From DASRDU01 sp035560235 (GTDB lineage Bacteria; Acidobacteriota; Blastocatellia; RBC074): DNA of 64,000 nt. Shown here piece by piece: positions 37,197-46,901 of this stretch; positions within the stretch are counted from its first letter, which is position 1, and the number at the start of each line of letters is the position of its first letter. Where the stretch lies: assembly GCA_035560235.1 (NCBI GenBank), contig DATMAG010000116.1, forward strand, positions 62,001-126,000, given 5' to 3'. The translations under genes and the position numbers were made by a program. The notes under the pieces are model-generated. The model saw only the letters and a program-made list of their open reading frames with translations. It did no database searches and was not told the DNA's origin.

Positions 37197-37841
37197 TTGC
37201 TGCTCTTCCAACTCACACGACTGGTCACCTTAACCATCTGCCGCCTCTACTTTCGCATTTCGTATCGTGGCCTGGAGAATGTGCCGCGCACCGGGCCGTT
37301 CATCATGGCCCCGAACCACGTCAGCTTCATTGATCCGGTCTGGGTGGCAAGTCCGATCAGCCGCCCCATGCGTTACATGACCTGGGAGCGGTTCGTCTCC
37401 ATGCCGCTGCTCGGCGCGATGATCCGCTATTACGGAGGCTTCCCGGTCAAACTGGAATCCGGCGACCGCGCGGCTCTGCGCGAAGCGACCAGGCAGTTGA
37501 AGGCCGGTGGCCCGCTGATGATCTTTCCCGAAGGCGGTCGCACGCGCACCGGTCGCCTGATGCCTTTCAAGCCGGGCTTCATCCGGCTCTCGCTCGAAAC
37601 CCAGGCGCCGATAGTTCCGGTCACAATCATTGGCGGTTATGAAGCCTTCGCCCCGCATCACCGCTTTCCCCGCCCGCGCAAGGTCACTGTCATCTACCAT
37701 CCGCCCGTCAGACTGACGCCGCCGGACGATCCCGACGAGATGAAGGATTATCTGTCCCGGCAGTCCGCGCGCATCCGTCAGATCATCGCGGCAGATCTGC
37801 CCGACTGTGCTGCGGTTTCTCAGGTTCAGGTTGAGCATTGA
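37197..37841 (+). CDS. 1-acyl-sn-glycerol-3-phosphate acyltransferase (PlsC family)
   Basis: A 214-residue acyltransferase. TTG 37197 follows GGAGA by nine bases. Motif I is NHVSFIDP (HX4D catalytic pair), motif III is FPEGGRTRTG with the conserved Glu, and PLMIFPEGG and PFKPGFIRL are typical of the phosphate-binding part. It acylates lysophosphatidic acid or another lysolipid at the inner face of the membrane. One hydrophobic N-terminal segment could anchor it. It is divergent from the DUF4388 gene and not part of the CDP-alcohol cluster, though both concern phospholipids. Confidence 0.92.
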   Translation: MLLFQLTRLVTLTICRLYFRISYRGLENVPRTGPFIMAPNHVSFIDPVWVASPISRPMRYMTWERFVSMPLLGAMIRYYGGFPVKLESGDRAALREATRQLKAGGPLMIFPEGGRTRTGRLMPFKPGFIRLSLETQAPIVPVTIIGGYEAFAPHHRFPRPRKVTVIYHPPVRLTPPDDPDEMKDYLSRQSARIRQIIAADLPDCAAVSQVQVEH

Positions 37842-38111
37842 ACGGATCAGCCGGTCGCGACTGTCAGGATTTCAGGCTCTTTCAGCAGGGTTGTCTGCTT
37901 TCAGGAAACCAGCAGGCCGCTGGTTCGGCGGGGCCGAAAAACGGGCCGGAATATAACACAGGCCCGGGGGCAAAACTACCTCGTTTTTGCGGAAGACATT
38001 TCTCCGAACGCATCATTGAAACCTGCTGTAAACCCCGAGCCGCTTTCTGCCGATAAGGAGAGAAAGAGCGTTCCATTTTTCCCGATGGAGCGTCTCAACC
38101 GGATGTGTTCA

Positions 38112-38585
38112 ATGAGAAAGCGTCTGCCGATCATCATCTGTCTTCTCTGCCTGCTCGCGGCAGGTTGCAGCGAGCAGCGACAGTCGCCCGCCGTCACCCA
38201 CCCGAAACGATTTACAGCCAAAGCCGCCCGCATCTTTGCCGACGGCACAAGCTACGATCTGACGCTTGAAGCGCGCTTCACCGGCAGCAGAGTAAAAGCA
38301 GCGCTGCAGGGCGAAATCAACGGTCAGCAGGTTGATCAGAAATTCTCACTCGATGGAACGAAAGCCGAACGGTGGCTGAAGATCGCTTCCGGCACAGCCT
38401 TTCTCAGGCCCGAAGAGCAGACCTCCCGCGTCGAGGCCGGAGGAACGATTGAAGTGCACCTTTATGACGCTGAGGACGAAGAGGCAACAGGCGAACCGCG
38501 CAATCCGGGCGAGTGGCGCAATCTGATCATCGAAGCCATCAAACTCGCGCAGCTCAATGAATCAGGCCTCTCCAGAGAGAAGTGA
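38112..38585 (+). CDS. Lipoprotein of unknown function
   Basis: A 157-residue protein. ATG 38112 gives a textbook lipoprotein signal (MRKRLPIIICLLCLLAAGC, lipobox LAAGC); earlier in-frame ATGs at 38085 and 38103 would only lengthen the n-region. The mature part is a single soluble beta-rich domain with YDLTLEARFTGSRVKAAL and QKFSLDGTKAERWLKIA. It ends with an acidic stretch and a helix. I do not recognise a family. It is separated from its neighbours by non-coding gaps and followed by a long inverted repeat. Confidence 0.72.
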   Translation: MRKRLPIIICLLCLLAAGCSEQRQSPAVTHPKRFTAKAARIFADGTSYDLTLEARFTGSRVKAALQGEINGQQVDQKFSLDGTKAERWLKIASGTAFLRPEEQTSRVEAGGTIEVHLYDAEDEEATGEPRNPGEWRNLIIEAIKLAQLNESGLSREK

Positions 38586-38621
38586 ATCAGCAGTCAAACC
38601 AACCACACTCGTACCCGACAT

Positions 38622-38712
38622 CATTCTCCATTCTCCATTCTCCATTATTTGCGGGGCACAGGCTCGCAAACACTATTCACTGCAAATAATGGAGAATGGA
38701 GAATGGGGAATG
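38622..38712. repeat. Inverted heptameric repeat CATTCTC, 31-bp arms
   Basis: The left arm (38622-38652) holds three CATTCTC units and one CATTATT. The right arm (38682-38712) is its complement with one mismatch. The loop is 29 nt. This is a tandem repeat arranged as a palindrome, just after the lipoprotein gene. Confidence 0.92.
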
Positions 38713-38750
38713 GAAAATGAAATCTGCCGGTCAGAAGTGCTGCGCTGATT

Positions 38751-39935
38751 TCACTTCAGCTTCTGCAGCCGTTCGGCAGCAGCCTGGAGCGTTTCATCGC
38801 GCTTGCAGTAACAGAACCTGACCTGCTGCGCGCCTGATTCGGGATGGCGATAGAAACTGCTGCCCGGCACGACGGCGACTCCGATATCGCGGATCAGATA
38901 CCGCGTGAACTCAAGATCATTGCTGAAGCCGAAGCCTGAAATGTCGGCCATAATGTAGTAAGCGCCATCGGGCCTGTAGCATCTGAACCCTGACTCTTCA
39001 AGCACGCCGAGCAGAAAGTCGCGCCGCCGCTGATATTCGCTTTGCAGCCGACGGTAATAATCGTCCGGCAGGCCAAGCGCGTACACTCCGGCCTCCTGCA
39101 GCGGCGCGGCGGCGGCCACGGTCAGAAAATCGTGCGCCTGCCGGATGCCCGCGATCAGGTCGGGCGCGGCAATCGCGTAACCGACGCGCCAGCCCGTGAC
39201 TGAATAGGTCTTTGAGAGACTGTTGATCGTCACCGTGCGGTCGCGCATCCCGTCCAGCGTGGCCATCGCCACGTGTCGCACCTCGCGCCCCGGGTCGGGA
39301 TACCAGAGGTGCTCGTAAATCTCATCAGTGAAGGCCAGCGCGTCGAACTCAATGCAGAGATCGGCAATCAGCCTCAGTTCCGCGTGCGTGAAGACCTTGC
39401 CGGTCGGATTGTGCGGCGTGGTGATGATGATGGCCTTCGTCTTTTCATTGAAAGCAGCGCGCAGTTCATCGGGATCGAAATGCCACTCCTGACGCTCGGC
39501 TGTGGGCGGATAAAGCGTCACGTAACGCAGCTTGGCTCCGGCCAGAATCGTGTCCGGGCCGTAATTTTCGTAGTACGGCTCGAACACAATCACCTCTTCG
39601 CCCGGGTCAACGACCGCCAGCATCGTGGCAATCATCGCTTCAGTCGAACCGCAGGTGACGACGACCTCGCGTTCAGGATCAATTTCAAGTCCGAGCCAGC
39701 GTCTTGTTTTTTCAGCAATCGCTTCGCGGAAGCGTTTCGCGCCCCAGGTGATCGGATACTGATTGATGTCGGCATGGATGGCCTCACAGGCCGCGCGTTT
39801 GATGTCTTCGGGCGCGGCGAAATCGGGGAAGCCCTGCGAGAGATTGACCGCGCCGTAAGCCATGGCCTGACGGCTCATTTCGCGGATGACTGACTCAGTG
39901 AAACGGGAGACTTTCCGAGAGACACGATTTTTCAT
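38751..39935 (-). CDS. Class I/II pyridoxal-phosphate aminotransferase
   Basis: A 394-residue enzyme of fold type I. The PLP lysine is in SLSKTYSVTGWRVGYA; other fold markers are NQYPITWGAKRFREA, VTCGSTEAMIA, TPHNPTGKVFT and FTDEIYEHL. It resembles the aspartate/kynurenine/methionine aminotransferase group (YbdL-like). Start ATG 39935 is used, with AGGA nine bases upstream; ATG 39944 is close. The CoA transferase gene ends 26 bp upstream on the same strand, so they may be co-transcribed. The amino-acid substrate cannot be assigned. Confidence 0.9.
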   Translation of the reverse strand: MKNRVSRKVSRFTESVIREMSRQAMAYGAVNLSQGFPDFAAPEDIKRAACEAIHADINQYPITWGAKRFREAIAEKTRRWLGLEIDPEREVVVTCGSTEAMIATMLAVVDPGEEVIVFEPYYENYGPDTILAGAKLRYVTLYPPTAERQEWHFDPDELRAAFNEKTKAIIITTPHNPTGKVFTHAELRLIADLCIEFDALAFTDEIYEHLWYPDPGREVRHVAMATLDGMRDRTVTINSLSKTYSVTGWRVGYAIAAPDLIAGIRQAHDFLTVAAAAPLQEAGVYALGLPDDYYRRLQSEYQRRRDFLLGVLEESGFRCYRPDGAYYIMADISGFGFSNDLEFTRYLIRDIGVAVVPGSSFYRHPESGAQQVRFCYCKRDETLQAAAERLQKLK

Positions 39936-39961
39936 GCGCGCCATCCTGAATGAGCCTGCCT

Positions 39962-41191
39962 TCAGTTGCAAGCCTCACCGCGAGGCTCTGCCGCATAAGC
40001 GGCCACGATGCCCCCTTCCTGCAGGGCAGCGATGCGCGCTTCATCGTAACCGAGTTCACGCAGAATCTCTGCGCTGTGCTCTCCGAGCAGCGGGGCCGGG
40101 CGCTGAATGCGGCCCGGCGTTTTTTCAAACCCAACCGGCACACCCGTCAGTCGCAGCGGGCCGATCAGCGGATGACTGACTACCGGATTCATCTCCATCG
40201 CCGTCACCTGCGGGTCGTGAAAGAACTGCTCGTAGCTGTTGACCGCGCCGCACGGCACGCCCTTTTCAAGCAGCAGCGCTTCCCATTCGGCAGTCGTTCT
40301 CTGCTTGAAGAGCGGCTGCAGAATCGCCGTCAGTTCCGCTGCGCGCGCCGTGCGTTTGCCGTTGGTGTCGTAGAGCGGATCGGCGGCGAGTTCCGGCGCG
40401 CCGAGGACCTCGCACAGCATCTGCCAGAACTTGTTGGTCGCGGCGGCAATGAAGATGCGGTCATCCTGCGTCTCAAACAGCCGGTACGGATAGATGCCGA
40501 TGGCTCCTTCCTCCTCGCATTCGAGCGCTTCGACAAAGTAATGCGCGTGAATTGAAAGCACGCCCTGCAGAAGCGAAGTTTCAATCCGCTGTCCTTCGCC
40601 CGTGCGCTCGCGGTGATAGAGCGCCGAAAGCACTCCGGTCAGCACGAGCATCGAGGCCTGATAATCCGAGACTGCGACTGGACAGATCGCGGCATTGCCG
40701 CTGAACCGGATGTTGTCGCGCACGATGCCGCTGACCGATTGCAGCACCGGGTCGTAACCGGGCCGCTCGCTCTGCGGCCCGCGTGAACCGAAGGCAGTTG
40801 AGGAGCAGTAGATGATGCGCGGATTGATTTCCCGCAGCGTGGCGTAATCAATGCCGAGTTTTTCAGTCACGCGCTGCCTGAAGTTTTCAATCACGACATC
40901 CGCCCGGCGCACCAGTTCATGGACAACCTCACGCCCGGCCTCTGTTGCAAGGTTGAGCGCAAGGCAGCGCTTGTTGCGGTTCCAGGCCTGATAGAAACGG
41001 CTCTCGCCTTTGAGAAACGGCCCCCACGCCCGCGCCAGATCGCCGGTGAGCGGTTCGATCTTGATGACTTCAGCGCCGAGATCGCCCATCAGAGCCGCGC
41101 TGTAGGCGCCGTTGATGAAGCTGCAAAAATCCAGCACCCTGACCCCGGCCAGCGGGCCTGAAGCGTTCGGCAATTCACTCTTCGTTGTCAT
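39962..41191 (-). CDS. Family III (CaiB/BaiF) CoA transferase
   Basis: A 409-residue enzyme that moves CoA between organic acids. It begins with the typical GVRVLDFCSFINGAYSAALM and GDLGAEVIKIEP, keeps NRNKRCLALNL, and has the catalytic Asp in RPGYDPVLQSVSGI. HYFVEALE and GVPCGAVNSYEQ are also family-like. It lies upstream of the aminotransferase on the minus strand. Substrates of this family range from oxalate and carnitine to aromatic acids, so none is proposed. Length is normal. Confidence 0.92.
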   Translation of the reverse strand: MTTKSELPNASGPLAGVRVLDFCSFINGAYSAALMGDLGAEVIKIEPLTGDLARAWGPFLKGESRFYQAWNRNKRCLALNLATEAGREVVHELVRRADVVIENFRQRVTEKLGIDYATLREINPRIIYCSSTAFGSRGPQSERPGYDPVLQSVSGIVRDNIRFSGNAAICPVAVSDYQASMLVLTGVLSALYHRERTGEGQRIETSLLQGVLSIHAHYFVEALECEEEGAIGIYPYRLFETQDDRIFIAAATNKFWQMLCEVLGAPELAADPLYDTNGKRTARAAELTAILQPLFKQRTTAEWEALLLEKGVPCGAVNSYEQFFHDPQVTAMEMNPVVSHPLIGPLRLTGVPVGFEKTPGRIQRPAPLLGEHSAEILRELGYDEARIAALQEGGIVAAYAAEPRGEACN

Positions 41192-41315
41192 ACTCTTTTC
41201 GCTCTCCTGATGGCGAACTCGCTGAAGCCTGCTGCCCTGCGCTGCTGATGTTCAGACAAGCTTCCAGCCTGTTTCGGCTGCGATCGGGAACTCACGAGTT
41301 TTTGAATGGAGGTAA

Positions 41316-41391
41316 TGGTGGCCCCTGCAGGATTCGAACCTGCAACCAACGGATTATGAGTCCGCTGCTCTGACCGTTGAGCTAAGGGGCC
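41316..41391 (-). tRNA. ileX: tRNA-Ile2 (anticodon CAU, lysidine-type)
   Basis: A 76-nt cloverleaf on the minus strand, with encoded CCA at 41318-41316. The acceptor stem is GGCCCCT/AGGGGCC, the D-arm has GCTC..GAGC, and the T-arm is GCAGG TTCGAAT CCTGC. The anticodon CAU is at 41358-41356 in loop CTCATAA. The body closely matches bacterial tRNA-Ile2, whose C34 is changed to lysidine by TilS so that it reads AUA. An elongator Met tRNA would have a different acceptor stem. Confidence 0.93.
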
Positions 41392-41804
41392 GCGAAATTT
41401 CTGCGGTAACGACAAATGGACTGCCCGGTTGCAATGCCGCCACATCTTAGATGAGGGTCAGGAGGGCGTCAAGAAAGGCTCTTTCGGCAAATCATCCGGC
41501 GGCAGCCAACTTTGACCTTGAATCATTCTGAGAGGCTGTGCTAGGTTACGCATCCCTGGTCGTCAGTGCTTTTGCGAGGCCAGATCTGGCAAGCCCCTAC
41601 AGGATCTCCGCAGGCAGTTGTTCCCCCAACACGGATCCCGAACCTCACAATAACGGATGGTATGGCAGGAACCACCAGGCCTGTTCCGCGCGGCATTGAG
41701 AAAGCCGTCCGGGCCATCATCAATGCGACCGCTGATTGAGACACTGATTCCCGAAGCCACCTGCCCCGGAATGGAAACACTGATCCTGTTCAGGATTTGT
41801 CTTT
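41392..41804. other. Gene-free stretch of 413 bp
   Basis: Weak open frames exist on the minus strand at about 41541-41780 (two frames), but none matches a family or has a ribosome binding site. I see no strong promoter and no repeat. The stretch may hold a decayed gene, but I cannot identify it. Confidence 0.4.
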
Positions 41805-43022
41805 ATGGCAGGCAGCAGAAAAAGCGGGCTATCGCTTGAGTGGTATGTCATCTCGAAGCGATCAATTTACTTCCTCATCGTTTTACTGGCGGGCCTGACT
41901 GTCCTGGCCGGAGGCGGGTACTGGCTCTATCACACGACCAGAGACAGTCTGTCGAGCCTCGATCAGGTCGGTAGAAAGAGCGCCCGGTTCATTCAGATTG
42001 AAGGCCGCGTCCGGCTCAAGCGGGCCAATGAAACAGAGTTCCACGAAGCGAAGGACGACATGACGCTCGAAGCCGGAGACACGATTCAGACGCTCGCTGA
42101 TTCGGTCGCGCGCGTGCAGTTCGTGGACGGCAGCAGTTACACGATCAGGCCGGATACGACGCTCGTCATCAAGGACAATTCGCTCAACGCGGATCGCAGC
42201 ACGCGCGTCCAGGTGGCGGTTGGCGTGGGCCGGATCAACCTGGCGACGGGCGAGCAGGCTGCCGGATCAAGCAACGTCGTGCAGACCGACACCGCGTCAG
42301 CCAGCATCGGCAGTCAGACCGAGGCCAGCGTGGCGGCGGACGGCAAGGGTGAAAAGACTGAAATCCGCATTGCACGCGGCAGCGCAAGGATCAATACGCC
42401 ATCCGGTCAGAGCTACGACGCGCGCGCCAACGAGCGCTTTGAGATTGCCACCGGCGGGCAGGTGCGCCGCGAGATGATGATGCCTGTGCCGGAACTCACC
42501 GGGCCCGAGAATCAGCGCCTGCTCAGAGTCGCCGCCGGAAAGCCAGGGCAGGTCAGTTTCAACTGGAACGGCGTGCCGCAGGCGAAAAGCTATCGCATCG
42601 AGGTCGCGACTTCGGCCTACTTCGGCGATACGGTCGTGGCCACACGGGATCATCTTGGCTCAACGAGCGCGATTTTTGATAACCTGCAGCCCGGCATCTA
42701 CTACTGGCGCGTGCGAGCCAACAGCGAAAAGGAGGGCGCCGGGCAGTTCAGCGAGCCGTTCAAGTTTTCGCTCGTCAGCGGCGCTGCCGGTCATCCGCTC
42801 AGCATCAGCGTGACGAAGCAGACACCGCTCGGCGGAGATGTCTACAAGATCGAAGGCAAGAGCGAGCCAGGCACCCGCGTGAAGGTCGGAGAGACAATTG
42901 CACGGGTCAGCCCGGATGGCAGTTTCAGCGCGCTGATTACGCTCAGCAGCGGGCGGCGCGAGGTGGTGATCGAAGCCGAAGACCAGGACGGCAACACCGG
43001 ACAGAAACGACTGCGATTGTAG
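41805..43022 (+). CDS. FecR-domain membrane protein with FN3-like and Ig-like domains
   Basis: A 405-residue protein anchored by one N-terminal membrane helix (about residues 20-44), with the rest outside. A FecR domain (about 75-205) has ADSVARVQFVDGSSYTIRPDT and VGRINLATGE. A fibronectin-III-like domain (about 245-325) has SFNWNGVPQAKSYRIEVATS and YYWRVRANS. A short Ig-like domain (about 340-405) ends the protein. FecR domains often sense or bind surface polymers. No sigma or TonB partner is adjacent; a diguanylate cyclase follows 44 bp later. ATG 41805 has no clear Shine-Dalgarno. A structural or sensory envelope role is likely. Confidence 0.8.
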   Translation: MAGSRKSGLSLEWYVISKRSIYFLIVLLAGLTVLAGGGYWLYHTTRDSLSSLDQVGRKSARFIQIEGRVRLKRANETEFHEAKDDMTLEAGDTIQTLADSVARVQFVDGSSYTIRPDTTLVIKDNSLNADRSTRVQVAVGVGRINLATGEQAAGSSNVVQTDTASASIGSQTEASVAADGKGEKTEIRIARGSARINTPSGQSYDARANERFEIATGGQVRREMMMPVPELTGPENQRLLRVAAGKPGQVSFNWNGVPQAKSYRIEVATSAYFGDTVVATRDHLGSTSAIFDNLQPGIYYWRVRANSEKEGAGQFSEPFKFSLVSGAAGHPLSISVTKQTPLGGDVYKIEGKSEPGTRVKVGETIARVSPDGSFSALITLSSGRREVVIEAEDQDGNTGQKRLRL

Positions 43023-43030
43023 CTCAGAGG

Positions 43031-43060
43031 TCTGAAATCCGAGTTCTGGAATCTGAAATC
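43031..43060. repeat. Short repeat, TCTGAAATCC words
   Basis: Between the FecR and GGDEF genes the words TCTGAAATC, GAGTTCTGGAA and TCTGAAATC recur. Similar words occur at 16312-16343, 47489-47515 and 50720-50755. This looks like another degenerate intergenic repeat family. Confidence 0.55.
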
Positions 43061-43066
43061 AGCCGG

Positions 43067-44530
43067 ATGGAGAGTGCGCTGGAGAGAACAAGGGGGACGC
43101 GGGTTGCGATCTTCGCCACCGAAGAGACGGCACGGACGCTGATCAGTGCGCTGGATGTGCTGCCGGCCACAGAGGTCTGCGCGCTGCCCTGGCCGCCTTC
43201 TCCTCTGGCCTTCGGGTCAGCCAGGGAGGCTGCCGTGCCCGATCTCGTGGTCTGTGAAATCGGCAGTGCGCGGCAGGCGCTCGATCACCGGCGCGAACTG
43301 AATCGGATCTGGCCGGAGTCGCTGGTCGTCTCCTGCGAAAAGAGTCTGCCGGGTTTTGACTGCAGCGAGGGATTGCTGCTGTCGGCCTCGCGTGAAGCCG
43401 GTTATCACGGTCACGTGCTGATTGACAAGGCAGCGCTTCATTTGCCGTTCTTTTTGCGTTATGCTGCACAGCGTCGTCAGACAGAGGCAAGACTGGAGCG
43501 GCTGGAACAGATTCTGAATGCTTTCAGCCAGATTCTGATTTCGCTCGATCTTCAGCGCGTCGCCTCCCGGATCATTGAAGAGTTCAGCCGCCGGATTCAG
43601 GCCGATGCCTGGCTGCTTTACACGGTTTCCGAGGATGGAGAGTCTCTGGAACTGGAACTGGCAGAAGGAATGCGGATTCGCCCGCACTCGCTGAAACTCG
43701 CGCTCGGCAATTCAGTTTTTGAAAACACAGCCCTGCCTGGTGGAGAGATGAAGATATTCACTCAGCCGGACGCCGCGAAGGCCGGTGTGGCATTTGAAGG
43801 CGCAACCGCAGATGGTGGCAGCGCGCGGGAAAGTTCAGTGCTGTGTCTGCCACTCACGGTCGAGGACAGGACTGTCGGCGTCATCGAAGCCATTCGTCAT
43901 CACGGCAGTTTTGAACAACCGGATGAGGAGCTGCTGCGCGAACTGTCGCGCGTCGCTTCGATTGCACTCAACAACGCCCTGCGATACGAGCGCGCCGAGC
44001 GGATGTACATGCAGGACGATCTGACGCGGCTTTACAACAGCCGTTACCTGCGTCAGTTCATTGAACGAGAGATCAAGCGCGCCCGCCGTTACGGATCGCC
44101 TTTTTCGGTAATCTTCATTGACATTGACGGGTTCAAGGATGTCAACGATTCGTTCGGGCACCGCGTGGGCAGCGAGGCGCTCTGCGAGATTGCGGAACTG
44201 CTGAGCAGTGCCGTGCGTGACACCGATGTGGTGGCGCGTTACGGCGGCGATGAGTTCACCATCGTCCTGCCGGAAACCGGCGCCGAGCTGGCGCTGAGCA
44301 CGGCTGAAAGAATTCGCGCGCGGATTGCCGCAATGGCTTTCAGCGGTGGCAGTCAGTACAGCTTCCGGCTCACCGCAAGTTTCGGCGTGGCGTCCTTTCC
44401 GCGGCACGCGGAGAATGCGGCTGACCTGCTCGAAAAAGCTGATCTGGCGATGTATGAGGCCAAGGCAGGCGGCAAGAATAATGTGAAACTGGCAAATAGC
44501 GCTTCGGCAGTCAGAGACCCGGAGTCATGA
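43067..44530 (+). CDS. GAF-GGDEF diguanylate cyclase
   Basis: A 487-residue cytoplasmic protein. The N-terminal about 130 residues resemble a degenerate receiver-like domain (VAIFATEETARTLISALD) without a clear phosphoacceptor. A GAF domain follows (about 150-315). The GGDEF domain (about 325-480) has the active YGGDEF (393-397) and an inhibitory I-site RDTD five residues before it, so it should make cyclic di-GMP and be product-inhibited. It lies just upstream of the mre operon in the same direction; a link of c-di-GMP to cell shape is possible but is only positional. Confidence 0.9.
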   Translation: MESALERTRGTRVAIFATEETARTLISALDVLPATEVCALPWPPSPLAFGSAREAAVPDLVVCEIGSARQALDHRRELNRIWPESLVVSCEKSLPGFDCSEGLLLSASREAGYHGHVLIDKAALHLPFFLRYAAQRRQTEARLERLEQILNAFSQILISLDLQRVASRIIEEFSRRIQADAWLLYTVSEDGESLELELAEGMRIRPHSLKLALGNSVFENTALPGGEMKIFTQPDAAKAGVAFEGATADGGSARESSVLCLPLTVEDRTVGVIEAIRHHGSFEQPDEELLRELSRVASIALNNALRYERAERMYMQDDLTRLYNSRYLRQFIEREIKRARRYGSPFSVIFIDIDGFKDVNDSFGHRVGSEALCEIAELLSSAVRDTDVVARYGGDEFTIVLPETGAELALSTAERIRARIAAMAFSGGSQYSFRLTASFGVASFPRHAENAADLLEKADLAMYEAKAGGKNNVKLANSASAVRDPES

Positions 44531-44615
44531 GATTGTCTTCAATCAAATTCTGACCTGAGCCTGCGGGAGCGGGAATATCAACATCCATACCCCGGAAAGG
44601 TTCGATTCAAGTCGA

Positions 44616-45662
<1,047 letters not shown>

Positions 45663-45667
45663 TGAAA

Positions 45668-45744
45668 CAGTGGTCAGTGGCTGGTGGGTAGTAAAAGCAT
45701 CGAATTGCCAGTCACTAACCACTGACCACTGACCACTGACCACT
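45668..45744. repeat. Inverted heptameric repeat CAGTGGT, inside the mre operon
   Basis: The right arm (about 45713-45744) has four units of the complement of CAGTGGT. The left arm (45668-45692) has about three, with one shift. It fills the 89-bp gap between mreB and mreC, so any hairpin lies in the operon mRNA. Confidence 0.9.
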
Positions 45745-45751
45745 GCCTTCC

Positions 45752-46681
45752 GTGTTTCTCTCTAACACGTTCAAAAGAAAACCGTGGATTCTGCTGATTG
45801 TGCTGCTCGTGGCGCACTGGATCGCAGTCTCGCTCAACGAGGCTCCCGGTCAGGGCGGCAGGCGGCTGATTCAGGTCTGGGTGCTGACGGTCTTTGCGCC
45901 GATTGAGGAAGGATTCACCTGGTTTACGTCAGGAATCAGCAACACCTGGAACAATTACTTCGCGCTGCGCGGCGCGAAGGAGGAAAACAAGTACCTGCAC
46001 GAGAGAAACGCACAGCTCGAATCGGAAATCGTCGGACTCCGTGACGCGCAGCAGCGCGTGGCCAGCCTGGAAGCGCAGCTCAATCTGAAACAGACGCAGC
46101 CTTATCAGTCCGTTCAGGCGCGCGTCGTGGGGCGTGACGCCAATCAGTGGTTCAATACTGTCATTATTGACCATGGCTCCTTCTCGGGCGTGGCTGAAGG
46201 CCAGCCGGTCGTGACCAGCGAAGGGCTGGTCGGGCGGGTGATTCACGCTGCGCCGAATGCGGCGCGCGTGCTGCTGCTCACTGACGAACGAAGCGGAGCG
46301 GGCGCAGTCATCGGGCAACTCGCCGATTCGCGCGTGCTGGGTGTCGTGCGCGGAAAGAATGTCAGTCTGTGCGAAATGAAGATCGTTTCCGCCGGCGACG
46401 TGAAGATTCAGCCCGGAGAGGTGGTGCTCACGTCGGGTCAGGACGGAATCTATCCACGCGGGCTGATCATTGGCCGCGTGGCGCGCGTGACATCTGATGT
46501 CGGCGGCAATCCGGCGCAGATCGACATTGCTCCGGCAGCGCCACTGGCCAGGCTCGAAATGGTCAGCGTGCTGCAGGTTTCCAGAGAACAGATTCGCGCG
46601 GCGCTGGATGAAATCAGGCGGCAGGAGCAGGAAAGACTCGAAAAGGAAAGACAGTCGAAGACTGCCGGACCGAAAAAATAA
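45752..46681 (+). CDS. mreC: Rod shape-determining protein MreC
   Basis: A 309-residue protein: a short cytoplasmic tail, one membrane helix (about residues 11-30), a coiled coil (about 60-105) and the beta-barrel-like MreC domain (about 110-270) with RVVGRDANQWFNTVIIDHGS and GQDGIYPRGLIIGRV. It links MreB to the periplasmic wall synthesis enzymes. Start GTG 45752 lies 7 bp after the CAGTGGT repeat and has no clear Shine-Dalgarno, which is unusual for this operon. The charged tail (RRQEQERLEKERQSK) is longer than in many homologues. Confidence 0.95.
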   Translation: MFLSNTFKRKPWILLIVLLVAHWIAVSLNEAPGQGGRRLIQVWVLTVFAPIEEGFTWFTSGISNTWNNYFALRGAKEENKYLHERNAQLESEIVGLRDAQQRVASLEAQLNLKQTQPYQSVQARVVGRDANQWFNTVIIDHGSFSGVAEGQPVVTSEGLVGRVIHAAPNAARVLLLTDERSGAGAVIGQLADSRVLGVVRGKNVSLCEMKIVSAGDVKIQPGEVVLTSGQDGIYPRGLIIGRVARVTSDVGGNPAQIDIAPAAPLARLEMVSVLQVSREQIRAALDEIRRQEQERLEKERQSKTAGPKK

Positions 46682-46901
46682 GTCCCGGTTCAACCAGCAG
46701 GCTGTGGGTTACCACAGTGACAAGATGAGGCTGGTTGAGGCTTAATGGCGCAGGGTGCGAAGTCATCTGTGCCGGAAGTCCCGGAACGAACGCAGGAAAA
46801 TCAACAGAGGCCGTCGCTTTGAGTCCGCGCTTTCCTGAGCTGCGACTCAGGGCGAAGCCAGCGCCCGCGACAGAAGCGGGCAGAAAGCTTCCGCAGAAGC
46901 G

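Noticed and set aside
38622..38712. A CRISPR-like array
   Set aside because: The units are 7 bp and contiguous, without unique spacers. The same holds for the other heptamer arrays.
41316..41391. Elongator or initiator tRNA-Met from the CAU anticodon
   Set aside because: The acceptor stem GGCCCCT and the body follow tRNA-Ile2; an initiator would have a C-A mismatch at the stem end and three G-C pairs in the anticodon stem.
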